64,000 nt of DNA from Incurvaria masculella (taxonomy: Eukaryota; Arthropoda; Insecta; Lepidoptera; Incurvariidae), in the NCBI GenBank assembly GCA_946894095.1, contig OX335657.1, forward strand, positions 6,076,001 to 6,140,000, in the 5' to 3' direction. The notes beneath the pieces were generated by a model. That model worked only from the letters and a program-made list of their open reading frames with translations, did not search any database and was not told the DNA's origin. Of this stretch, positions 44,623 to 56,700 are shown one piece after another (within the stretch, counting starts at the first letter, position 1; every line of letters starts with the position of its first letter). Position numbers and translations under genes: made by a program.

Positions 44623-45083
44623 GCAGGGTTTCTTTACCTCGGGCATTCTTAGCATCGGTGTTGGGGGTCCGTGGCATGAGTGCTGAGATTCCATGTTTGA
44701 TATAATGACAATAAATACTGCGCGAGATCTTCTGTGGTCATAAATATAAAGGTAATAATTTTGAAATCCCGCACGGGATCCATGAGTACAAAAAGGTTAA
44801 GACACCCCCTGATCTAGAGGGAGCCTGATGTCTTGGTCGAAGCTTATCCATGTGGACAAATGTGGATTAATCCAACCTACTTACCCCAATCCTATAGGAT
44901 CCCCATATTTTATGATGCATGATTCAATGTTATACAGTCTTGAAGGTTTCAACTGTTTCCTTTATTCGGAAATTAGGTTTTTTGAATCAAAACAATGTAA
45001 AAGTAGGCATGTTTTTTCATACATTGATCCCTCAAAATTTCAAGATATATTTATTTATGAAAGCTGTTAAGCCTCAGAAAATG

Positions 45084-45356
45084 ACGCTCCCCATACAAAC
45101 GTAGTACATTTGAAATCCACTGTTCCAATTTACTTAATATTTGGTATCTTCTTTGGTATATTCTGTATCAAACCACAGAGAAGACAAAATGTGCATAAAC
45201 ATTTTCTTTTTGCTTTTATTTGATTTGGTTTAGCTTTTTCAAAAAAAAAAACGTGCAGACACAGATATTTGTTGCCTGATTTTATATAACAAATATATTT
45301 TCAATTGTAATAGTGGTTTACCAATTATTTGTAAACTATGTTTGTATGGGGAGCAT
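45084..45356. mobile_element. MITE, 'TCCCCATACAAACGTAG' family, copy 3
   Basis: The ends CTCCCCATACAAACGTAG and CTATGTTTGTATGGGGAG are near-perfect inverses. It contains CGTGCAGACACAGATATTTG as in copy 2. Confidence 0.8.
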
Positions 45357-47774
45357 AGCTTACTAGCCATTCGTGTATGCATACGTGATCACAAAATTCA
45401 CGCTTACTTATGGAAACTGTTCGGGTGTTTCAAAAGGGCTCGAGTCGACTCACATGTGTGTAAAATTTTTAAAAAGTATCTGAGAGGGTAGCAAATGAAA
45501 CCTCTCCAGCCAGAGCGGAGGGACAGACGCACGCACCGAATGGGAATACTTTTATTGCACTTGTTTTATGTTTCTGCTAAAATTGGCTTTTTTAGTGCCG
45601 TTCGGTGTACTTGGCGCGTCGAATCTGCCTCACTTTGTCGTATATTAGCTTTATAAACAACGGCTTTAGGGAAAACGTCGAACTTTTCCTTCGTCGAATG
45701 GAAAACTTGTGAAAAGTTTGTAGAAATGGTGACCGTTTTGGCGATAATGGGGTCCCGTTTATATGCCACGTCCGAGTAAGTCTACCGGGAATTTTTCGAA
45801 ATTTATTTGAGGTCTCAAACTGTGGAATGTTCACCCAAGTTGTTGAGATGAAACTATGACACAATTAATTCTAGTACTAGTTCTAAAATATTGGTTTTCC
45901 AGCTTTGTTCTTTACGAAATAATAAAATAAGTTGCATTTTTAATTTCAGTACTTCTTAAAATAATTGTAAGAATATCACCTGCATTTATTTGGTTTATTT
46001 GTTCTCTTATAACTGAAGAATCACTGATGCTGTTTGTATGGTCGTATTCACGGTGTATTGACGTATGTCATATATCGAGAGAGGAGCATATCTACTAGTC
46101 CATCTATCTCTCTATCTAAATTTAGAAAAAAAATATTTAGAAAATGTATCGACTCCAAAACGGCTTTACAGATTTTGATGAAATTTTCAGGAAATCTTCA
46201 GATTAGTCCAGCGTAGACTGATCCTGTATTTGAAAGCTTGCTCGGGTGAATATTTGGAAGTTTAGCAGCTCCGCTCGGGTGAATGTCAATAAATGAAATA
46301 GAGGCGTCGTGTCGTAACCGATTTTGACCAAATGTTCAGGCAATCTTTAGATTCGTTCCGGTGAATTTCCAAAATTAAATTTAGCCAAGCGGCGCCTGGT
46401 ACCTCAGCTATAATAGGGTAATACTTATAATTTCAAAGATGTGATACAGTATTCGTTCTGTTTTCACAAGCACATAATTTTCTAAAGGCGTGTACATCAG
46501 AACAAAACATCTGGAAATGCCGTGTACCACACAACGGCCAAGTTCACGCCAAACTGCCAGTTTAACGGGTTCACACACTAATTCCAACTGTCTCCATGAT
46601 CCGACAAGTCGTTCAGAGACCGACAAAGGGTTTGTGTGTGACACAGGATGTCGCGTCGTTTAAACAAAGAGAGGATTGTATTATCGCTTTGGAAAGTGTA
46701 AGAAGATACGATATCTCGATAGAAAACCATGCAAGTTCCATTTTACCTTACGAAGCGAGGTTCTTACTGTACTCTGACAATAGCTTTACAAGCAGTTTTC
46801 TCGACTGAAAGTTTCCTGATTCCTAAATAAGGCATTAAAAGTTTACTGATCTTTATTCCCACCGTGGTGTCAGGGTCAGGCCAATTAAAATACTGCGTAA
46901 AACTTGAAAATATTTGAAAATTTATATTTGTTTCTTATTTATAATCTATATGTTTATTCCAAGGAATGTGATATGTAGTATGTATTATCGACCGTGAAGC
47001 AAGGTCATATAAATTAAAGAAAGAGCCCAGTAAAAAGAACTTTACGAATATACTGCAAGGTCAGACCCGAACCAGCAAAACATACCATTCGCGGGTATTG
47101 CGTCTTCCAACTTCGCCACATGCGACGCGTGTGTGTATGTATGAAAAAGTATAGTTACTTATATGACTATTCGATTTCACACAAAAGGAAACCGACAATA
47201 TCATAGCAATTCATCGGATTCAAAATAATTTACGTTAATTTATAACCCACAAACAACTTGACAAAACATATATTTTGTGTCTGAATTAAGCCGTGTAGTA
47301 TTTCCCAATGGGGCCAAATCAATTGTTACCTACGCTCTAGTTTAGTTGGCCCTTTGTTGTGTGTTCCGGCACAAATTGCGTGGACCGGAAGTTAGTAGAA
47401 AGCTCTGAAAGATTTCGTTTTATCGCTCGTGCTTATTCCGCCCTAAGCAATAAGCTTTCTCTTCGTCTGTGGCGGTGATCGTGAAGATATTGAATAAAAA
47501 TCTAGCCCTTTTCGATAAACCTACATGGCGGGACGCGCCTACGTCTATTAGACTATTGAGTTTTTATTTGCTTATATTGGACATGAAATATATTATTTAA
47601 CAAGATTTATTAATTTACAAAATATAAACGATGTCATGCAACTTTTTGTTGCAACTACAACTAGGAATATTGATTACCTTTTCAATTACAACGTTATCAT
47701 CGTGACAAACTCACTTTAATGCCCATTAAATTAAACTTTTTTTTTTATTAACGCATTTGTTCTTGTAGCGGCAA
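45357..47774. other. Long intergenic stretch; a degenerate Helitron-like piece possible
   Basis: At 46060-46420 there are TCCGCTCGGGTGAATGTC and AACCGATTTTGACCAAATGT phrases and a CCTGGTACCTCAGCTATAAT end like Helitron relics, but without clean termini. No supported gene elsewhere. Confidence 0.35.
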
Positions 47775-47945
47775 AATAAATACACACTCTGTGAAAAATT
47801 CAGCTACCTACCCTACCTATTACTGTTCATGAGATACAGCCCTGTGACTGACGGACGGACAGACAGACGGATGGACGGACGGAGAGCGGAGGCTTAGTAA
47901 TAAGGTTCCGTTGGCACCCTTTGGGTACGGAACCCTAAAAATGGC
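47775..47945 (-). mobile_element. Common lepidopteran-type repeat, inverted copy
   Basis: CACCCTTTGGGTACGGAACC at the right end, GACGGACGGACAGACAGACG and CATGAGATACAGCCCTGTGA are the reverse of the copy at 3510-3745. Truncated. Confidence 0.75.
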
Positions 47946-50419
47946 AGAGTACTTTTTTATAAAACTGGCATATTTACAGATAGCGTATTCCATGGAAAAC
48001 TATTGATAGTGGCTTGATGAGCATGTTTGTCTTAATTCGGGGATAATGAGCATGAGATTTTTTTTAATGTTTTTGTATAAATAGACAATTCTTGCTGGTT
48101 GTTTTGGGGGTGGTCGCTGCCTGCACTTGGTCCCACGTTGAATTGTCCTTTGTAACTCTTGCTGGTAACAAGAGCCGGAGCACTGGGCCTTAGGGACTTC
48201 TAGGATAAGCGTTATCGGAGTAAATCTTAACACAAGTTCACAACGTTAAACCGGCTGGGTATGACCGAACCTTAAATAATTTTGCAGCAGGAATTTCGAC
48301 TGGTAAGGAGACATATCTAAGAGGACAATGCCAGTTTTACTATGGGCCAGAAAAGCGCTACCAATGTAAACGTGACCATACCAACTTAACGTGTTTTGAT
48401 TCCTCAGATGTTTCCAAGCAACAGTCGATATGATTTACTGACTGACTAAGACGGAAACGACCAGTAGACTGTTTTGAAAATGCATTTTTGAGGTTAGATT
48501 TTTTAAAAATATTTGTTTTGCGTTTTATTCTAGATTGAAAGGCAAGGGTTTTACGCCATACAACCAATAATATTCTGTTTTTTACGAATTAAAATAATAA
48601 TTTAGGAATACTTGCATCGGTTTTATGCTCATCATATTGTTTTAAGAGTCGGGACTGTCATACATTGGAACGGTTTGGGTCGATTTCAACCGAATGTACG
48701 CCATGAAGCGGTCAGTGTTGCTAGATATTGGTATAGTAAATAGACCAAAGCGAAGTCGGAAATACCGCATTGCTATTCGATTATATGGTAGAATTGTATT
48801 TTATTGTACTATTTACGGAATTTAATTACGATATGTGTATTATAGACTTTATATTACCGATTAACAAATACGATGCGTTGGCTGAAATCGCAAGATATTC
48901 TAATAACATTGTACGAATATTAGCGAAAATTTGTGAACTTTTTATGTTATTAGTCCTCGTTGGCTTGGTTATAACATTAAATATATTTGAAAAATATTAT
49001 TTTAAGTTTTAATTTTCAATCATGTGTTTGTCTGTGAGTCACGGTCTTGGTCAGTGTACTCTTTAATGCGATTTTCATTTCGGCATTGTCCTTTCCAAGT
49101 GGGAGAGGCTTGGCCATAAATGGTTTGCAATGATATTCTGGAATCACTGGATCACTTAGAAGGATTACTTGGTCTTAAAGTAATCGCAGATACAACCAAA
49201 AAAAAAAATTTAATGGTTTTTTTTTCTTGGTTTTTTAATAAGAAAATGTTAGAACCTTAGACTGAAAATTCATTTTTCGTCATTTATTTATAAGAAAACG
49301 ATACTACATGTGACCTAGCAGTTGAACTTTTTCCGTTATTCAGCTAGATTGGGGTGCGGCGGCTGGTTTGAAAACCCCTAACCCTCCGCCCCAGAGGGGC
49401 CCGCCAGTGGCTCCCGGTCTGAATCAACTTATATTGACCCAAGGAACACCTGTACGAAGCGGCTTGCTTTAATCCAATTTTGCAAGGTACCTATCAATAC
49501 AGCCTCCACTACGGGGGACCCATTGAGGTAAGAGTGAGTCCGAGTTCGGGAGTCAGTGAACCTAAAAATTGCTGGGACATATATTATTACATATTTAAAA
49601 ACGGAACTGTTATTTATACTTCCACGTATTTATAGGACGAACCAAATTTTTACCAAACTAAAATGATGTTCGAGAAGTGTGGGAACAAGAACATGTAAAA
49701 CAGTGCGACATCTTAAACTTTTCGAAGGGCAGAATTTCTTTTGCAAGTGAGGCTCATCCGAGTCGAATGATTTATCGTAAGACCAGCAGGCCACAACTGG
49801 CGAAGAAAAACAGCAGTGAACATCAAAAGGGTGAAAAAGGAGAATCGCAAAAGAATGTACATATACCTACAAATACCCAGAAGTCAATCAATCTGCATAT
49901 TAATTTGGTGATTCCCAAAGGAATTAACAGAACGAACCACAAAACCATATAAAACGAAGGAAAGGATGCATATTATCTGGGACATGGAATAATTAAAAAT
50001 AAAACACTAATGATTTCCCAGATATTTGTTAAATACTTGGCATATATGCCTTAACATAAAGGCAATAATAGACTCATATTTTGTCAAATATATAAACAAA
50101 CAAATAAATTAATAAACATTTATACAATCTATTCCAGATTATTCCACCATTAACTACATTAAATTAAAAGTACGTAAAGTTATTCTACAATAAATACGAG
50201 TATAGGTGTGAAACTCAATATTGACCACAGAACTAGCATAATTCTATGATATTGGCATATATGTCTTCCATTGAGACAGACACCATTAAGAAGAAAAATA
50301 TGTAATTTATTCAAAGAGTTCTACGACATTAGTTGGCATTGCTAGGAAATAAATGGAAAATTTTATAATACATTTCTTAAGATTGTGGAGCTCTTTCCAA
50401 TTTCCTCGAGTCAAACGTG
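47946..50419. other. Region upstream of the LRGUK-like gene
   Basis: It holds an open frame at 48770-49012 (hydrophobic C-terminus) and another at 49677-49952 (basic, Ser/Lys-rich), neither with a recognised family. A GC-rich patch at 49345-49430 and a donor-like GAG|GTAAGA at about 49528 are also present. The promoter or 5' UTR of the downstream gene may lie here. Confidence 0.35.
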
Positions 50420-50722
50420 ATGCAGCAGACAGCTTCCACCCTCGAGCCGCCGAAGAAGTTGCGAGTTAGCTACGAAGACGAAAATGCTAAGCAGGCCCAA
50501 GAGCAGGGAGTGGGAGAGGCCATTGCCAAGGTGTCGACCACGAAAGTTCGACGGTTGAGTGAGATCTTTCGTAACTGGGCGGACATTTCTAAGGTCAACT
50601 ATCTCTCATCAACCAGTCGACCGCGGGGCTCCGGATTGTCACGAGGCTCGTTGCTGCCTAACCATACTATGTCGCTTCAAGGCTTGCCCTCGCCGTTAAG
50701 TTCCAGAACCATGACCAATCAG
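50420..50722 (+). CDS. LRGUK: LRGUK-like exon 1
   Basis: Residues 1-101, starting MQQTASTLEPPKKLRVSYED. Ser/Arg-rich and probably disordered. In-frame TAA lies upstream with no other ATG between. It ends ACC AAT CAG before the donor GTTTGT (phase 0). Confidence 0.72.
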
Positions 50723-53700
50723 GTTTGTGAAATCTTAATTAACTACACTGCTTTGGTCTGAGGACTGGAGGTCTATTCCTGGCATTAAGTAATCAGGAAT
50801 CAGGAATCTTGAGTCTAGAAAACCGCTTTTATAGCGATTTTCAAAGCGAGCTTTTCTATGGAAAAACCTTGATTGATTAAAAAAACTATGCCCCGGAATA
50901 TTTTCGTCAAGAAAATCCCTTTGAATTTTCCCTTTGAGATTCCTGATTACTGAATGCCAGGAATAGCTGGTTCTGATAATATTTGGAAGAGTCAAAGTTT
51001 AACTAGGAAGCCACAGATATTAAAACTACACTGTCTTCTTATCTTCTACTTGATAGGATCCATCAAATCTCTGCAGTTCTCGCTCTGACACGCGAGGAAG
51101 AATATATAATAAACAATGACACAATCGGTAAACTCGAAGACGGGGGGCCCTGAATGCCTTTAGGGCTTCCTCATTACGAGGGAGTCGGACCGCAGTTGCG
51201 TGTCCTCGGAGGCGACTACAAGAAATCGGATTTGACTACGTTAGCAGGCCTCGCTGGGATCGACCGATCGTCAGATGATTGTCGTATGGCGAGATCGTGC
51301 TTTAAAAGTGAGGGTATTACAGCCGCAAAGCTGGTGCGCTCGAAAAGAAAGTGGGAAAAAAGTCCGTCGCTCTGCAATCAGGAAATCGATACTAACGGTT
51401 TTTTTTACATTTTTAATATCGGTGAGTTAAACAATAAGACTAAAGCGGATTTAAATAAAATCAAAGGTTTTCAACTTTCTAAAAAAATATGTGCTTCTGA
51501 TATCTTGAAAAACAAAGCAGGCGTAGACAAATCCTCGCAACTTACAATTCAATGATAAATGAATTACATTGCTGTTATTTCTGATAACAAAAGATTATGC
51601 AGTATTAAATTAAATTTGTATATAGCCTTTAATGTGGTAATCAGTATTGGAAACGAAGTCAAGTCGGTCAAATAATATTAAATATGTTATAACCAATGTG
51701 TGCATTTATTGATTAATATAGTATATCCAATAATATTTTTATATTCTCAAGCAAATCAGTTCTCGATACTGATTAATCACCTTAAAGCCAATAGACAAAT
51801 GTATGTAATGTCACCATGTATTGATTGACCATTTTGATTAAATGATGACGCAACCGAATCAAATGTTTTCAGTTTCCTAAAAACGCGACGAGCCTCATGA
51901 ACGAGGATCAGCTCTGGGGTTGCTTTTACATCTTCCCAGAGCTATACGAGGACATCTATTCCCCAACGGTACAGATTAGAACGACAGAAGAGCTTGGCCA
52001 GGAGAAAACTAAGGATGGGATCCTAAACAGGGACCTTATCGCTACTTGCTTAAGCTATTTGGCGCGATCCCCGATCTCTAGAGATTATGTCTACATGAAG
52101 CTCAACTTATCATCTCAGGTGCATTTATTATGATATCAGCTTCAATGAAAGAAATAAATCGAATCGCTGTTGTATATTTTTCCTTTGATATTCGCAAATA
52201 CTCCTGATGTTTTTTTGCTAAACTTGGTTTATTCGCTTTTGCATTCTTTTTTGTCTTTAATATTGTTAATTTATCGTACCCTGGCTAATGTTTTAAGTAA
52301 ATGTACAAATGTGTACCATATAAAATCTGTCATGGCTGGTCCTCTAGCACAAGCCTAGCTTAGTTGAGGACCAGCTGCATTTCTGTACTAGTTATAACTT
52401 ATGTATGCAATACATTTATTTGGTTTGATTTGATTTTAGCACCTGCAAGATGTGTCGGCATTGAAGGGCTATCGTTTCATTCAGTATCTAGATCTATCGC
52501 AGAACTTATTGACAGATCTGCAAGTGCTGTCACATTTACCATATCTACAGTACCTTTCCGTCTCTTTCAACAGGCTCAGTGAAGTGTTAGACTATAAAGC
52601 TCGTAAGTAATTCACTTATATAACTTTATCATACATCTACAACCTATTTGAGCGGCTCGTAGCCTAGTGGCGCGAGGACTTGACTAACATACCAGTTCTT
52701 CCTTCTTCTTCAACCTAGTTCAAATCCTCGCAGGGACCACTTTATTTCTTATTCTGAGTTGGATTAGTGCATTTCACGAATGCGAGCTGCTCCATGGTTC
52801 GGAACACATGTAAAACTGTAGGTCCCCTTCCCTTACTAGGTGGTAGGGTTTAGGCCCGTCCGGGTTGGTACCATCGCATTGGATGAAAAGATGGTCGAAA
52901 CGGCAATTAAAATTTGTCCGTGTTTTCCATTCAGTTCAATGTAGCCGTGCTCATAAAGGGAAGGTCCTGGCCTGGCACCTAATTTCTTCGGGAATGTGGT
53001 GTATTGGGCTAATATCATAACCTTAGTTATGTGATATTAGCCATCCATGTCAGGTTGAATAAAAAAACCATATGTATCCGTTTATTCGTCTGGGTAGTTT
53101 CTGGCAAGTTGTTGGTTTAGTATTTCAAATTAAAATAGCCGTGATGTCAATGTGAAAAATTATGAATTAAAATGAGCAAAACGTTTTCATTTCATTTCGT
53201 TCACATTTAAGTTTTTCGTGGTTTGACACATTTCTTCACCTCCATGCATGACACTACATCTAAAAGTAAATATATTTGTTCCAGCTCAATGGTTTCTTTC
53301 GGAGGTCCACTATCGATACAATTATATAAAGAAGATTCGAGACCTGACCCCATTTTGGTCTATTACAGTGCTTGATTTATCTCACAATAACATCAAAGCA
53401 ATCAGCGGACTAATAAATTTGAGGTACATACCTGAGAACCTTGAGAACATGAGGTATATTTAATAACATGCCCAATATATCAATCAGAATTACACGCTTT
53501 CGCATTCCTGCTTCCGAAGAATGTCACGACCAATACTTTTTCAGATTATTTTCAAAATCGGATTACAATGTTTCAAATGTAGATGTCGCTGAAACTCAAA
53601 TTAATCAGAATTACAAGTTCAATAACGACACAATAATAAAGACACAAAGTATAATATAATTTACTTTGTGTCTTTTACTGTTACGAAGACAATGATCTAA

Positions 53701-56700
53701 GATATCAATGGTTTCCCAAGAACGGATGGGTCTTACATGCAACAGTCCAACGTCATGAGTTCAAACCCCATTCATGTTCCACTTTATTTCTCTTTCTAAG
53801 TTGCATGTTATCGGATGAAAAGATGACCGAAGCGGAAATAAAACAATCTCCATGTTTTTCATCTAGTTCAATGTCTTATAAATGTCTCATAATGGGAAGG
53901 TCCTGGCAAGGCAACCAATTCCTATAGGAATGCAGTGTGTTGGGTTGCATGATGGTGGGTATCAGAGCAGCCATCCATTTTCAGTTAAATAAATAAATAG
54001 AAATTAAGCAATGCTTTACAATTACTATGAAACTTGCATGTTCACTCGATTTCAAAAGTTCATGAACCCACACAAAAAAAATCAAAGGTTTATACGATTT
54101 TAAATAGATGTTTCAAATTAACAGGTACCTTCGCAAGCTTGACTTATCATTCAACCATATCCAACGCCTTGAGAACTTAAGCAATATGCGACTGACCTGG
54201 CTCGATGTGTCCTACAATAACATTTCAAACTTCGAGTTTGGTCACAACCAGGGCCTAAAGACCCTCCACCACCTTGAATTCCTCGACATTAACGAGAACA
54301 AGCTTACTTCCTTCAAGATCTTCTCTGGCTGCTCTTCGTTAGTTCTTTCCATTACAGCTTGTGTTAATGTAGTTAACGTAGTACAGTTTAATGATTTAAA
54401 TCCTTACACTGGGCCAAACTGGTGACGTGAACCAGCATCCCAGAATGTAGGGATTCAAAAACTCCGTAGGGATCCCTCCGTCCCTATGTGCCATCGCTAA
54501 GCACGCAACAGGCAGGGAATGCACCCATTTACTGTCGACATTCCTCAAATTAGAACGAACCAATCCTGAAAATACTTTACTGGATGTCCTTAAACTGTAA
54601 GAAAACTCTAAAACTGTGCAGCTACTAGGGACAGGATGAAATAGTTAATTAAATATCGTGCGCAAAGATACATCTACACAAAGTAGTCACAAGTCCGATA
54701 GGATTTATCTGTATTATGTCATGATAGTGTTTTTTTTCTGCAAGGTAAGACACTCCATCATCTATCTGACCATAATGCATAAGATAAAATAGTTGCTTGC
54801 GATATTTGACCTCAGTATGTATATTACCTGTAGCTATCTTTCTCTGTTCCGTAAAAAAATATAAATGCTAGTAGATTACGGGAGTTACACAGCCGGAACA
54901 ACCGTCTTGGCAATCTTCTGGAGCTGGCGGTATATATGAGGAACTTGCTGAGCCTGAGTATATTGGACCTTCGAGAGAACCCTATTCATTCCGACATTCA
55001 GTATCGAACAGTCATTCTGAGCACCTTACCTAATCTTCTGCGACTTGATGATGGACACGTCGATCCTTCGGACCAGGTACGTGCTGCAATAGACTCCAGA
55101 GTTTCTTGATTCGTTTGTTTAAATTTTACTATCTAGGAATTACTGTTTTTTGCACACACTTTTACATTGCTGCTTAATGGCTCCAACGGTTAACATGTAG
55201 CAGACGACCCAGATAACCGAATCACTTCAAATTCGTCAACAGAACCAAAATGTCGTCTTCTGTTGAAAAAAAAGATAAATAGGGATATTCATAGTGAATT
55301 AAATCTTCCGTAGCATGGGAATTAGGCAGACATGTAAAAATGTCTTACATCTCAATAGTGTACGTCCATTGGTTTGGTATATGATAACAAGGGATGAATG
55401 AATTACGAGCAAAAATTTAGTTCTCATAGTCGACTACATGTACAAAATGACATGACTACATGTGCAATTGTACAAAAAGGATTAACGTGCATTAACTAAT
55501 ATCGTGGTTTCACACTTCATTTCATAGTTCTTTGCGATTAAACTGAGTCAGCTACTGCAATATGCAGTATACCAGGCACGTAACTATAAGAATGGCTCAA
55601 TATCCGTATATTAATAAATTCACTGAAGCCGTGCTCATAAAGGGAGGGTGTTGACATTGCAATGAATTCCTTCGGGGCTTTAGGCTTTTAGTAGTGTAAC
55701 ATTAGCCATCAATGTCCAGTTGAATAAAGCTAATTCGGTGACTCCCAATCCATGACCACAGGTGAAGGTAAAGGTGCAGATGGCTCCCGAGGTGATGAGC
55801 CACGCGACTCGTCGCCTGCTTCAGCTGCTGTACATCGAGCAACTGTCGCTGGCGGGCGGTGTGACCAAAGATTTGCCTCCGGCCGACACTACGGAGGTGC
55901 CGCTAGTGGTGATCGTCGGTCCCGAAGCCTCAGGGAAAGGTTGCTTAAAACTAACTCACATGTTGCAATAATTTAGTCGGATTTCACGTAGTGGCACCAC
56001 TGTTAATTATTCTGTACTATCTGTGGCTACCACGGAATATTGAGGAGGCAGGAAGTGAAACGTTTGTAAATTTGTTCCAGGACCGCTGTTACCGTTTTAC
56101 TTAAGACCTTTTTGCTCCGCAAATGTATAACAGTCGCAATTGGCTATCCCTTCTTAATCGATAACCAAACAACAAATCCACATTTGTTTAGTAAATATGT
56201 ACCTTAACCTAATGACTCTATGTTGGAATTCCAATACTGTTCATGTTACGTCACTTTCGAACAATCAAATGTTACGTCACTTTCGAACAGGGCTGAGCAC
56301 CTCACACGCACGTGGTCACAAACAACGTAGCGAGACATGACCCGGCCAGCAAAACGAAGCCGCGACGCCATATTGTTTCGTAATGCATTTGTCGTAAGTT
56401 TTATCGATATTCATGTAAATGAATCTTACCGGTGATACGAAACTCCTCCATTATGAAGGTTGTGCACCGGCGGTCGTGTTTGCACGTTATTATGGCACCG
56501 TACGGCATTACTCCTTTTCAATTTTAGATTGTATCACGGATAAGTTAATGCACAGGACAGCCGCAGAGGAGTGATTCATGCGCGTATGAAGTGAGCGGGT
56601 CCCCGCTAAAGACCGGCGCGCGAGTTCCGCCCACTTCACAATTCTTACCTCCTAATTGTTCTGTGGTGGCTACCTTCTGCCTAACTGTCTCTTTCGACCG

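Noticed and set aside
48770..49012. 80-codon frame with a hydrophobic C-terminus
   Set aside because: A possible membrane segment, but AT-driven codons (Ile/Tyr/Leu), a non-ATG opening and no family; not annotated as a gene.
49677..49952. 91-codon basic Ser/Lys-rich frame upstream of the LRGUK-like gene
   Set aside because: No ATG at its opening, no recognisable domain, and no donor linking it to exon 1. It may be an unrecognised terminal exon but is unsupported.
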